In this document: piece after piece, positions 16,418 to 24,937 of the stretch
How positions within the stretch are numbered: the first letter of the stretch is position 1
Layout: the number at the start of each line of letters is the position of its first letter
Assembly: GCA_049700035.1 (NCBI GenBank)
Contig: JBNAWC010000002.1
Coordinates: 12,141 to 76,140, forward strand
Direction of reading: 5' to 3'
DNA length: 64,000 nucleotides
DNA from: JAVZLQ01 sp049700035
GTDB lineage: Archaea > Thermoproteota > Bathyarchaeia > Bathyarchaeales > Bathycorpusculaceae
Program-made: the position numbers and the translations under genes
The notes under the pieces: model-generated
Told to the model about the DNA's origin: nothing
Database searches by the model: none
The model's input: the letters and a program-made list of their open reading frames with translations, nothing else

Positions 16418-18196
16418 TTAACTTGGCGTTAATGGTGGCACGATGGGGCTGAATGTTGTGCCCTTTCTGGCTACGAGTGCATCTGCTACTCTTTTAACGG
16501 CTAACATGTAGGCTGCTGTGCGCATGTTCACATTGTACTGTTTTGACATTTTAAGCACATCTTGGAAAGCCTTGGTTATTGTTTCCTTCAGTTTATTTCT
16601 AACTTCTTCTTCAGTCCAGTAATAGTTCATTTGGTTCTGCACTTGCTCAAAGTAGCTGACGATTACTCCGCCAGAGTTGGCGAGAATGTCTGGAATTACA
16701 AAAACGCCTTTTTTGAACAGAATTTCATCCGCCTCTGGAGTTGTAGGTCCATTAGCACCTTCTGCAACGATTTTTGCTTTTATGTTTGGCGCGTTTTCCT
16801 TTGTTATTTGGTTTTCTAATGCTGCTGGAACTAGGATGTCGCATTCTAATTCTAACAATTGTTCATTTGTTATGAAAGTGCTGCTAGGATAGTCAACAAC
16901 TGAACCAGTTTTCTCCTTGTGCATCAAGACTTTTTCTGGGTCTAAGCCTTCTGGGTTGTAAGCGCCTCCTTTTGAGTCTGAAACTGCAATGATTTTGCAT
17001 CCGATTTCATGGAGTAGACGTGCTGCATGGTAGCCGACGTTTCCGTAGCCTTGCACTGCGACAGTTGCGCCTTTGAGGTCTATCCCAAGATGTTTAGCGG
17101 CTTCGACAACGGTGTACATAAGCCCCCTTGATGTGGCTTCGCTTCTCCCACGAGAGCCACCCACATGAACAGGTTTTCCAGTAACCACGCCAAAAACGGG
17201 ATAGCCGACTATTTCGCTGTATTCGTCCATTATCCAAGCCATCATTTCAGCGGTTGTGTAAACGTCTGGCGCTGGCACATCTGTGAAAGGTCCTATGAAC
17301 TTTGCTATGGCACGTACATATCCCCTTGTGAGACGCTCAAGTTCTGCCCTTGACATTTCCTTGGGATTGCACCTAATTCCACCCTTGCCCCCGCCGAGAG
17401 GCAAACCTGTCACGGCTGTTTTCCATGTCATCCAAGCAGCTAAGGCAGTAACTTCGTCCAAGGTGAGGTCTGGATGGTATCTTATGCCGCCCTTTGTTGG
17501 ACCTAAAGCGTCATTGTATTGAACGCGGTATCCAGTGAAAACTTGGATGCTGCCATCATCCATGACTACTGGAATGTTGACGATAAGTGTGCGCATTGGG
17601 CGCTTCAATATTTCATGTATGCCTGGGTCGAGATTCAGTTTTTCGGCGGCTACGTCTAGCTGTTTAAGGGCGGCTTCATAAGGGTTTGGCGTGACCGCTA
17701 GAGGGGCTAAAGTGTCAACTTTGACAAACACGGCTGTTTGGAGTTTCTCAACTAAGTTCTTGAGGGTTTCCTTTGCTACTTCACCGTTGCCTTCACTGCT
17801 TCCATAAAACCACAAGTAAGTTTCAGTCAAAGCGTCTTCCTTCCTAGAGAGGAACGCCCCAGCCGGAGCCATTTTTGGACTTTCAGAGAAATAGTCAACG
17901 AGAACTCGCAGCATGTTAAGTTCTTCGCGTGTCAGAGGCAAAAGTTTCTTTATCAGTTCTGGCGCTTTCACGTGAACGTATTCAGCGTCCAACAATTTCT
18001 TCTGTAGCTCTTCAAAGACTTTTAAGGAATCCTCTATCGGTATGCCAAAGTTTTCTGAGTACGTTGTAAGCAAGGCATAGTGAGCCGTTGTGTAGCTTTC
18101 TATTTTTGCTGTCAACTCTGGTTTTTCAGCAAAGAAGTCCACCATTAACTTAAGCATTCCCAATTCACGAGCTGAAAGGTCTACCGAGTTTAACAT
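16418..18196 (-). CDS. gdhA: Glutamate dehydrogenase with duplicated N-terminal extension
   Basis: Reversible oxidative deamination of glutamate to 2-oxoglutarate and ammonia. Residues from about 171 match the usual approximately 420-residue hexameric enzyme: GPTKGGIRYHP, the catalytic-lysine loop LGGGKGGI, APDVYTTAEMMAW, and a Rossmann motif GYGNVG. Residues 1-170 are extra. They contain two related blocks of about 82 residues (7-87 and 88-170), each opening L-[ST]-x-x-E-L-x-M-L and V-D-[FY]-F and ending in a V-x-V-x-[AT] strand. The ATG at 18196 is preceded by GGAAGGTG; a TTG at 18220 would put that motif inside the gene. The extension may be a regulatory or partner-binding domain; no known family is recognised. 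Confidence 0.93.
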   Translation of the reverse strand: MLNSVDLSARELGMLKLMVDFFAEKPELTAKIESYTTAHYALLTTYSENFGIPIEDSLKVFEELQKKLLDAEYVHVKAPELIKKLLPLTREELNMLRVLVDYFSESPKMAPAGAFLSRKEDALTETYLWFYGSSEGNGEVAKETLKNLVEKLQTAVFVKVDTLAPLAVTPNPYEAALKQLDVAAEKLNLDPGIHEILKRPMRTLIVNIPVVMDDGSIQVFTGYRVQYNDALGPTKGGIRYHPDLTLDEVTALAAWMTWKTAVTGLPLGGGKGGIRCNPKEMSRAELERLTRGYVRAIAKFIGPFTDVPAPDVYTTAEMMAWIMDEYSEIVGYPVFGVVTGKPVHVGGSRGRSEATSRGLMYTVVEAAKHLGIDLKGATVAVQGYGNVGYHAARLLHEIGCKIIAVSDSKGGAYNPEGLDPEKVLMHKEKTGSVVDYPSSTFITNEQLLELECDILVPAALENQITKENAPNIKAKIVAEGANGPTTPEADEILFKKGVFVIPDILANSGGVIVSYFEQVQNQMNYYWTEEEVRNKLKETITKAFQDVLKMSKQYNVNMRTAAYMLAVKRVADALVARKGTTFSPIVPPLTPS

Positions 18197-18229
18197 CTTT
18201 TCACACCTTCCGAAAACCAACGAAAGTGA

Positions 18230-18275
18230 TGTTCAACTATAGAAACGTTATGTCCATCATGTACACGCATGTACA
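18230..18275. promoter_or_regulatory. Phased TGTWCA operator array between gdhA and the KaiC-like gene
   Basis: TGTTCA (18230-18235), TGTCCA (18251-18256), TGTACA (18260-18265) and TGTACA (18270-18275) start 21, 9 and 10 bp apart. The last two are separated by four bases and form an inverted repeat (TGTACA-N4-TGTACA). The first lies just downstream of the gdhA TATA-like CTATAG (18237-18242, minus strand); the last ends immediately before an AATAAAAC TATA-like element for the divergent gene. Confidence 0.55.
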
Positions 18276-18313
18276 AGACAATAAAACAACCAAATTGCAA
18301 CATAACATTTTTA

Positions 18314-19093
18314 ATGATGCCCACCACTCTTAAACATGGTGCACAATCCTTGATTAGCGAAAACCAAGCACGATACTCAACTGGAATAAAAAGCCTAGAC
18401 GGACTCCTCGAAGGCGGATTACTCCTAGGAGAGAACGTCTTATGGGAAGTTGATTCTGGAACTTTCGCAAGAGAATTCATGTATTCGTTCATGCGCCAAG
18501 GACTATTGGAAGGAAAACAGGTAATTTATTTAGATTTCATATATCCCCCACAAGCACTTATGCTCCAACTTGAACCGTTGACCAAATTGCTGCCAAGCGG
18601 ATGGGAAAAGAAACTATTAGTTTTAGACTGCTTTTCAGAAGCAGCTGGACAAGGTGAACTTATATTTAATGATTTTTATGACAAGGCACCGTCTTGGATT
18701 AGGAAAGTTCCAAGCTCAAAAGATCCAGAACGCTTTCACCATTTCTTCGGAAGAATTGAAAGAGAATTTGTAACTCCAGGAACTAGGCTTGTTTTTAACA
18801 GTTTGTCAATTATGGAGCACAATTGGGGAAGGGATGTCGTAAAAGCGTTTTTTGGACATGTGTGTCCAGCGTTATATGCTTATCAAACTCTTGCTTATTG
18901 GACAATGGCGAAAAATGCGCATCCAAAAGAGTTCTGCGCAATAATTGAGCATATAACACAGGTGGTTATTGACCTTTCAAGGCAAGGCGATAAAAACTTT
19001 CTACAGGTAAAGAAGGCTGGTGGAAGATACAACCCGCAAACATACCAGCGACGCGAGTACACTGTTAAGGGCTTGCAAATAGATATCCTTTAA
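18314..19093 (+). CDS. KaiC/RadA-like RecA-fold protein with degenerate P-loop
   Basis: From STGIKSLDGLLEGGLLLGENVLW this is a KaiC/RadA-like core, the same opening as archaeal RAD55-type ATPases. The expected GxxGxGKT is replaced by EVDSGTFARE (about 45-54), with no Gly-Lys-Thr, so ATP binding is probably lost or altered. A Walker B-like strand KKLLVLDCF remains. I chose the ATG at 18314: a TATA-like AATAAAAC near 18283 places transcription about there, making it leaderless, whereas the upstream ATG at 18269 would overlap the operator. It lies between gdhA and gltB, suggesting a regulatory or scaffolding role in nitrogen metabolism; that is inference. Confidence 0.75.
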   Translation: MMPTTLKHGAQSLISENQARYSTGIKSLDGLLEGGLLLGENVLWEVDSGTFAREFMYSFMRQGLLEGKQVIYLDFIYPPQALMLQLEPLTKLLPSGWEKKLLVLDCFSEAAGQGELIFNDFYDKAPSWIRKVPSSKDPERFHHFFGRIEREFVTPGTRLVFNSLSIMEHNWGRDVVKAFFGHVCPALYAYQTLAYWTMAKNAHPKEFCAIIEHITQVVIDLSRQGDKNFLQVKKAGGRYNPQTYQRREYTVKGLQIDIL

Positions 19094-19117
19094 TGATTAG
19101 GAGCTACTGCGTTCTTA

Positions 19118-19133
19118 TGTACATTCATGTTCA
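19118..19133 (+). promoter_or_regulatory. TGTACA-N4-TGTTCA operator upstream of gltB
   Basis: TGTACA (19118-19123) and TGTTCA (19128-19133) have the same 10-bp phasing as the 18260-18275 pair; 14 of 16 positions outside the N4 core variation are shared in pattern. A TATA-like TTTAAAT lies 25 bases downstream (19158-19164), before the gltB start at 19222. The interval 19134-19221 holds the promoter and leader only. Confidence 0.5.
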
Positions 19134-19221
19134 TTTTTCGCGATTTTTAGGATAATGTTTAAATGTTGACGAAAATTAACCCCTTCATACCGAAATTTAC
19201 AAACGTAAAAAGGTGAAAAAG

Positions 19222-20829
19222 ATGACTGAGCGCGTATTCAGAAACAGTTCTTACCTGAACGGAAAATCAACAACTGGAACAACCACACGCGTCAAAGACA
19301 CAAGCCCAACAAGTGGAATGTGTCCAATATGCATTCGCGATTGCCCAATAATGTGCGAGATTGGACTTTCAGCTTTCAGGGGAAGAGAAGCCCTATACCC
19401 AGAACCAGTACAATTCGGATACAGCACGGCTGGAGCACTCAAAGACTTTGGACTAGACTGGTCACACTTCAACATACAAGCTGGACTTTTTGAAGCTTTA
19501 GGTATAGAGGAAAACTCTGACGTTGCACTGTTTCCAAACGCAAGCACAGAAACAGTTGTTGCGGGCATACCACTAAAAATACCAGTGTTATGTGGCGCTT
19601 TCGGCTCAACAGACGTTGCAAGACTAAACTGGGAAGGATTAGCCATAGGAACAGCATTATCAGGCGCCATCATAATAGTTGGAGAAAACGTCTGCGGCAT
19701 GGACCCCGAAGCACAATTCACAAATGGTAAAGTCACGTACTCCAAAGAACTGAAACGTAGAGTAGACTTGTTCAGAAAGTTCTGGGATGGAAAATACGGA
19801 GACATAGCAGTCCAAACAAACGTTGAAGACCAACGTTTAGGAGTTGATGTCTACGCCATCTCAAAACTGGAAGTCAATGTCATAGAAAGAAAATGGGGAC
19901 AAGGAGCGAAGGCAATTGGAGGCGAAGTCCGAGTAAGAGACTTGCAAAGGGCGATAATGCTAAAGAAAAGAGGATACGTCGTGATTCCAGACCCAGAGGA
20001 CCCAACTGTGCAGCAAGCATTCAAGGAAGGCGTCTTCAAGTCGTTTGAAAGACATAGCCGCGTTGGAATACCGAAAGAAAAGAACATGATAGAAGACATA
20101 GAATGGTTGCGCGAGCAAGGTGCAAAACATGTGACGCTAAAAACTGGCGCCTACAGACCATCAGCAGTGGCATACACGTTAAAAATAGCTTCAGAAGCAA
20201 AAATTGACGCAGTATACTTTGACGGGGCTGGTGGCGGAACTGGAATGAGCCCAGTTCCAATGATGGACGAGATGAGCATACCAACAGTGTATTTGGAAGC
20301 AATAGTTCTAAGGTGCGCGCAATTGCTGAAGAAGAAGGGTAAATACGTTCCAGACTTGATTATGGCTGGAGGCTTCATAAATGAAACACAGATTTTCAAG
20401 GCAATCGCAATGAGCAACTTCGGAGATGGCCCATTTGTGAAGGCAGTTTTGATGGGACGCTCCCCGCTGACCGCTGTAATGAAGGCAAGCTACTTCAAAC
20501 AGTTAGCAGAAGAAGGCAAACTGCCAAAAGCTTTCGCAGATAGATTTGGTAACACTCCAGACAAATTCTTCATTGCAGCACCAGAACTAAGGGAGAAGTA
20601 TGGTGAGCGCTTCAAAGAAATTCCATGGGAAGCGGTTGCACTTTACACTTACCTAACAGACCGAATAGGAGTCGGCTTAAAACAACTCCTAGCTGGAAAC
20701 AGAAAGTGGAAACTGGAGCTAATAAACAGAAATGACCTAATGAGCCTATCAGAAATAGCTGCAAAAGTAACAGGCATACCATTGCCACACGAAGTTGAGG
20801 CAGACGCCATCGAAAGAATATTAAACTAA
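19222..20829 (+). CDS. gltB: FMN-binding glutamate synthase domain protein (archaeal GltB type)
   Basis: Archaeal stand-alone glutamate synthase core: the FMN alpha/beta barrel that reduces the 2-iminoglutarate intermediate, without an N-terminal glutaminase domain. The barrel signature DGAGGGTGMSPVPM near residue 335 and the KTGAYRPSAVAYTLK region are clear. The N-terminus has C34-x2-C37-x3-C41-x3-C45 (CPICIRDCPIMC), ligands for an Fe-S cluster. The ATG at 19222 follows AAAGGTGAAA with good spacing; the upstream in-frame GTG (19213) overlaps that motif. Neighbours are two glutamate dehydrogenases and a likely regulator. The electron donor and ammonia source (no GltD or glutaminase partner in view) are unknown. 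Confidence 0.9.
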   Translation: MTERVFRNSSYLNGKSTTGTTTRVKDTSPTSGMCPICIRDCPIMCEIGLSAFRGREALYPEPVQFGYSTAGALKDFGLDWSHFNIQAGLFEALGIEENSDVALFPNASTETVVAGIPLKIPVLCGAFGSTDVARLNWEGLAIGTALSGAIIIVGENVCGMDPEAQFTNGKVTYSKELKRRVDLFRKFWDGKYGDIAVQTNVEDQRLGVDVYAISKLEVNVIERKWGQGAKAIGGEVRVRDLQRAIMLKKRGYVVIPDPEDPTVQQAFKEGVFKSFERHSRVGIPKEKNMIEDIEWLREQGAKHVTLKTGAYRPSAVAYTLKIASEAKIDAVYFDGAGGGTGMSPVPMMDEMSIPTVYLEAIVLRCAQLLKKKGKYVPDLIMAGGFINETQIFKAIAMSNFGDGPFVKAVLMGRSPLTAVMKASYFKQLAEEGKLPKAFADRFGNTPDKFFIAAPELREKYGERFKEIPWEAVALYTYLTDRIGVGLKQLLAGNRKWKLELINRNDLMSLSEIAAKVTGIPLPHEVEADAIERILN

Positions 20830-20835
20830 CCTACC

Positions 20836-20850
20836 CCCCTCTTCTTTTTT
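20836..20850 (+). terminator. Oligo-T terminator after gltB
   Basis: CCCTCTTCTTTTTT directly follows the gltB stop. It should end the gltB transcript before the second gdh gene, whose own AT-rich promoter region contains the perfect palindrome AGTTTTAAAACT (20868-20879). Confidence 0.45.
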
Positions 20851-20912
20851 AAACTTCACGCATAACAAGTTTTAAAACTATTAAAAAAGAAACATTGTAA
20901 GGAGTTGAGAAC

Positions 20913-22163
20913 ATGAAAGAACAGCAAACAGCACTTGACGTGGCTCTGGAACAGTTAGAAATAGCCGCTGAAAAATTAAACTTAGAACCTGGAATACATG
21001 AGATGCTGAAGCACCCCAAAAGGTCGCTAATTGTCTCCATTACGATAAGGATGGATGATGGAAGCATACACGTTTTAAAGGGATGCCGCGTTCAACATTG
21101 GGATGCACGCGGACCATTTAAGGGTGGAATCCGCTATCACCCAAATGTAACACTTGAAGAGGTAACCGCACTTGCAATGTGGATGACTTGGAAATGCGCT
21201 GTTGTAGACATTCCATACGGAGGGGCAAAAGGTGGAATATGCTGTAATCCGAAGGAAATGTCAAAAAGTGAACTTGAAAGGCTTACAAGAAGGTACACAA
21301 GCCTAATTCTTGATTACATTGGCCCGTACCGTGATGTACCAGCACCAGACGTTTACACAGACGCGCAAACAATGGCCTGGATAATGGACACATACAGCCA
21401 ATTCAAAGGCTACAGCGTCCCAGAATGCGTAACTGGAAAACCAATAAGTGTTGGCGGCTCTGAGGGAAGAGAGGAAGCAACCTCAAGAGGAGTTGTAATC
21501 TGCGCAAGGGAAGCAGCAAAACGTTTAGGCTTAAAGTTTAAAGGCGCAACTGTCGCAGTGCAAGGCTACGGAAACGTCGGGTGGAACGCAGCAAAAATCG
21601 CACATGACATAGGATGCAAAATTGTCGCAGTTAGCGACTCCACTGGAGGAATCTATTGCCCAGAAGGCTTAAACCCACGCAAAGTCTACGAACACAAGGC
21701 AAAAACTGGCTCAGTAATTAACTATCCAAAATGCAAAAACATATCAAACGAGGAATTACTCGAAACAAAATGTGACATATTAATTCCAGCGGCGCTTGAA
21801 AACCAAATAACAAGAGCTAATGCAGACAAGATAAAAGCGAAAATAATAGTCGAAGGCGCAAATGGACCGACAACCCCAGAAGCAGACAAAATACTTCGAG
21901 AAAGGGGAATTTTTCTGGTTCCAGACATCTTGGCAAACGCTGGCGGAGTAACAGTAAGCTATTTTGAATGGGTTCAAAACTTAACAAGAGAACATTGGAC
22001 ATTGGAAGAAGTGAACAGAAAACTCGAGAACATAATGGTGAAAGCGTTCAATGACGTTTACAACTTGATGGAAAAGAAAAAGGAGGCCATGCGCACAGCA
22101 GCATTAATGCTTGGTGTCGGAAGAGTAAGCGAAGCAATAAAAACATTGGGACTATGGCCATAA
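20913..22163 (+). CDS. gdhA: Glutamate dehydrogenase, standard length
   Basis: Second glutamate dehydrogenase, 416 residues, without the N-terminal extension of the paralogue at 16418-18196. Motifs: GPFKGGIRYHP, catalytic-loop YGGAKGGI, APDVYTDAQTMAW, and Rossmann motif QGYGNVGWNAA. It differs from the paralogue at substrate-loop positions (CCNPKEM against RCNPKEM, GGAKGG against GGGKGG), so the two may differ in cofactor, direction or regulation. ATG start with AAGGAG upstream. No TGTWCA hexamer is seen in its upstream gap, unlike gltB and the extended gdhA, implying separate control. Confidence 0.95.
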   Translation: MKEQQTALDVALEQLEIAAEKLNLEPGIHEMLKHPKRSLIVSITIRMDDGSIHVLKGCRVQHWDARGPFKGGIRYHPNVTLEEVTALAMWMTWKCAVVDIPYGGAKGGICCNPKEMSKSELERLTRRYTSLILDYIGPYRDVPAPDVYTDAQTMAWIMDTYSQFKGYSVPECVTGKPISVGGSEGREEATSRGVVICAREAAKRLGLKFKGATVAVQGYGNVGWNAAKIAHDIGCKIVAVSDSTGGIYCPEGLNPRKVYEHKAKTGSVINYPKCKNISNEELLETKCDILIPAALENQITRANADKIKAKIIVEGANGPTTPEADKILRERGIFLVPDILANAGGVTVSYFEWVQNLTREHWTLEEVNRKLENIMVKAFNDVYNLMEKKKEAMRTAALMLGVGRVSEAIKTLGLWP

Positions 22164-22200
22164 CAGAAAACTGCCGAACCCCGATTTAAAACCCAACTTT

Positions 22201-22208
22201 CATATAAC
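22201..22208 (+). promoter_or_regulatory. TATA box of the gins23-mcm operon
   Basis: TTTCATATAACC at the end of the second gdhA 3' gap predicts transcription from about 22230. It supports the ATG at 22299 over the in-frame TTG at 22248, which lies close to the predicted transcript start and has no Shine-Dalgarno motif. Confidence 0.45.
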
Positions 22209-22298
22209 CTTTACATTTTCAACTTTACAATCTAAATTTTTAAACTGTTGTCCTTATATCTCTACGCAGATGCAATTCCTGAAAATGGAGAAGGAGAA

Positions 22299-22868
22299 AT
22301 GCGGGAAAACGCATTAAACATCAAAACCTTAGACTTTGAATTTGAAAATTCATTAGTGAAAGTTATTGCTAATAGAAACTGCCCTGAAATTAAACTTGGA
22401 GGGCTAAATGTAGGACCGTTTGAAGAGGGGAATGTGTATGAAGTTCAGTTCTGGGTTGCGGAGGAACTTGAAAAGGCGGGAATTGTACGTTTTCGCGAGG
22501 AAGAAATTTTGGATGCAAAAAAGATTTACAAGATTCAGTGGATGGAACGCGTCCAAACGCCACGCCAAATATCAAAGCTCCCAGAGAACTTCTACCCAAA
22601 ACTTAGAAGGTATTTAGCAGAGTTAAAGAAGGCTTCCGCCAAGTCTCCAGAAAAAATGAGGGAGTACGAAAAAAGTAGGCAAGTGATACGTGATATGGTG
22701 AACGCGCGCCTAAAAAAGATTGTTTCATTAGCAACCGCAAATTTTGGACAAACTGAACAAATCTTGAAAAACCTCACATGCGAAGAACGGCTAATTTATG
22801 AACGTTTGCGCAAGCTTATCCACAACTGGAAAGCCAAAATATTGGAGTATGAGGAGCAAGGAGAATGA
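22299..22868 (+). CDS. gins23: GINS complex subunit Gins23 (B domain first)
   Basis: One of two archaeal GINS subunits that, with GAN/Cdc45-like protein, activate the MCM helicase. The small beta-rich B domain comes first (residues about 8-60, IKLGGLNVGPFEEGN and VQFWVAEELEKAGIVRF), followed by the helical A domain (FYPKLRRYLAELKKA to the end). That B-A order marks Gins23; the A-B partner is at 29071. The ATG at 22299 has GGAGAAGGAG directly upstream. Its last bases overlap the mcm start by four (ATGA), so the two products are translationally coupled. Protein length 189. Confidence 0.85.
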   Translation: MRENALNIKTLDFEFENSLVKVIANRNCPEIKLGGLNVGPFEEGNVYEVQFWVAEELEKAGIVRFREEEILDAKKIYKIQWMERVQTPRQISKLPENFYPKLRRYLAELKKASAKSPEKMREYEKSRQVIRDMVNARLKKIVSLATANFGQTEQILKNLTCEERLIYERLRKLIHNWKAKILEYEEQGE

Positions 22869-24913
22869 CTGGAGAATTAGAGGTTGTAAACCCCCAAGAG
22901 CAGTTCCAAGAGTTCTTCAAAACAGAAAAGTACAGACAAAGAATAGCGCAGTTGGCTGTTGCTGGCAAAACATCGCTAATAGTTGATTTTGAAGACCTCC
23001 TAATCTTTGACAACAAACTCGCAGAAAAGCTACTTGAAAAACCAGACGAGTATCTGCAATATGCCAATAATGCAGCTTATTCGCAGCTTGAAAGCGAAGA
23101 CCCAGAATACGCCGAAAGACTGGCCAGCAAACGAGAAACACTAACCGTCAGAATAGTTAGGCTATTAGAGGCAACACCATTAAGAAAACTCGGCTCAGAC
23201 CACATTGGAAAACTAGTAATGATAGAAGGCATCGTTGTACGCTCAACGCCAGCACGTCCAATGGTCATACGAGCAGCGTTCAAATGCAGACGATGCGGAG
23301 AAATATCGTTTGAGGACCAGACAGGACAATTCCTAAAGGCGCCTTTCAAATGCAGAAACCCAGAATGCGGAGCAAAGGGGCCATTTGACTTTATCCAAGA
23401 AGAATCCGCATTCATAGATTCACAAGAGTTGCGCGTCCAAGAAAGACCAGAGGATTTGCCACCAGGTCAGCTTCCAAGAACATTGCACGTCAAGCTTGTC
23501 GGAGCGGAAATCGTTGATGTCGCAAGACCAGGCGACCACGTTTCAATAGTTGGCATAGTTCGCGTTGTTGCTCCATCGCTTCCAAGAGTTGGAAAACTTC
23601 GCACTTTTAGGCTTCATTTAGATGCAAATTCCATAGAAGTTTTGGGTAAAGAGCCAGAGACAGCTCTTCCGTCACCAGAGGAAGAGGAAAAAATCTTGGA
23701 GTTGGCAAAGGACCCGTGGATACATAGGAAGATAATAAATTCGATTGCACCGTCAATTTATGGCTATGACCACGTGAAAGAGGCGATAATGTACCTTCTC
23801 TTTGGCGGAGTGCCAAAAAATCTTCCAGACATAACAATAAGAGGCGAAATAAATACCCTCCTAATAGGCGACCCAGGAACCGCTAAATCACAACTTCTGC
23901 AATATGTTGCGAGAATTGCACCGCGTGGACTTTACACTTCTGGACGTGGCACAACAGCCGCCGGCTTAACAGCAGCGGTTATCCGAGAAAAGGGTGGAGG
24001 AATGAGTCTTGAGGCTGGCGCGCTTGTTTTAGCTGACAAGGGAATCGCTTGTATAGATGAAATGGATAAGATGCGCCCAGAAGATAGGGTTGCAATTCAC
24101 GAAGCAATGGAACAACACACAGTTTCGGTTGCAAAAGGCGGCATTGTAGCAACTCTAAACGCAAGAACAGCAATTCTTGCGGCTGCAAATCCCGCTTTCG
24201 GAAGGTACGTGCCGGAACGTGCAATAGCCGAAAACATCTCTTTGCCGGTTACGATACTCTCTAGGTTCGACTTGATTTTCGTTTTAAGGGATGTGCCAAA
24301 TAAGGAGTTAGACGGCAAAATGTCAGAACACATTTTGGAAATGCATAGAAAAAGTTCAAGCCCAACGGAACCTCCAATACCAACGGAGCTTCTGCGAAAA
24401 TACATAAGCTATGCTAGGGGAATAAAGCCGGTTCTAACGCAAGAAGCATTACAAAGACTTAGGGACTTTTATTTGGCAATGCGTGCCGTAAGCGAATCAG
24501 AAGGCTCACCAGTCGCAATTACAGCCAGACAGCTTGAATCGCTTGTGCGCATAGCTGAGGCAAGAGCCAGAGCAGCACTAAGAAAAGAGGTTTTAGCCGA
24601 AGATGCTGAGGCAGCCATCGCAATAATGAAAAGGTCGCTTGAAGAAGTTGGCATAGATGTTTCCTCCTTTAAAATAGACATAGATACAATAATGACTGGA
24701 AAGCCTAAAAGCATGAGGGACAAGCTTCACGTTATCATTTCAAAGTTGATGGAGATGGAAAAAGAGACGGGACTCGTTGAAAAAAGGGCGCTTATAGATG
24801 AATTGGAGAGTAAACATAAGATTCAAAGAGCTGAAGCAGAACGCTTGATAGGACAATTATTACGCGAAGGAACAATATACGAGCCTAGAGAAGGCTACTT
24901 AAAGAAGACATAA
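22865..24913 (+). CDS. mcm: Replicative helicase MCM
   Basis: Homohexameric 3'-5' helicase unwinding the replication fork. N-terminal zinc ligands C141, C144, C163 and C168; Walker A GDPGTAKS (335-342); Walker B CIDEMDK (396-402); arginine finger in LSRFDLIF; and a C-terminal winged helix from about residue 600 (EKRALIDELESKHKIQRAEA). Length 682 is normal for archaea. The ATG overlaps the gins23 stop, an adjacency conserved in many archaea. Confidence 0.97.
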   Translation: MTGELEVVNPQEQFQEFFKTEKYRQRIAQLAVAGKTSLIVDFEDLLIFDNKLAEKLLEKPDEYLQYANNAAYSQLESEDPEYAERLASKRETLTVRIVRLLEATPLRKLGSDHIGKLVMIEGIVVRSTPARPMVIRAAFKCRRCGEISFEDQTGQFLKAPFKCRNPECGAKGPFDFIQEESAFIDSQELRVQERPEDLPPGQLPRTLHVKLVGAEIVDVARPGDHVSIVGIVRVVAPSLPRVGKLRTFRLHLDANSIEVLGKEPETALPSPEEEEKILELAKDPWIHRKIINSIAPSIYGYDHVKEAIMYLLFGGVPKNLPDITIRGEINTLLIGDPGTAKSQLLQYVARIAPRGLYTSGRGTTAAGLTAAVIREKGGGMSLEAGALVLADKGIACIDEMDKMRPEDRVAIHEAMEQHTVSVAKGGIVATLNARTAILAAANPAFGRYVPERAIAENISLPVTILSRFDLIFVLRDVPNKELDGKMSEHILEMHRKSSSPTEPPIPTELLRKYISYARGIKPVLTQEALQRLRDFYLAMRAVSESEGSPVAITARQLESLVRIAEARARAALRKEVLAEDAEAAIAIMKRSLEEVGIDVSSFKIDIDTIMTGKPKSMRDKLHVIISKLMEMEKETGLVEKRALIDELESKHKIQRAEAERLIGQLLREGTIYEPREGYLKKT

Positions 24914-24937
24914 TTTAAAAATGAAAAGAGAATGCGG

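Noticed and set aside
19251..19805. 184-codon minus-strand ORF in gltB
   Set aside because: Antisense to the diagnostic Cys motif and barrel of glutamate synthase; no independent promoter or motif.
20868..20879. Palindrome AGTTTTAAAACT before the second gdhA
   Set aside because: A/T-only core typical of a TATA region; no second copy found at other nitrogen genes, so I did not treat it as an operator.
22248..22298. Upstream TTG start for gins23
   Set aside because: No Shine-Dalgarno and close to the predicted transcription start; the ATG at 22299 has GGAGAAGGAG.
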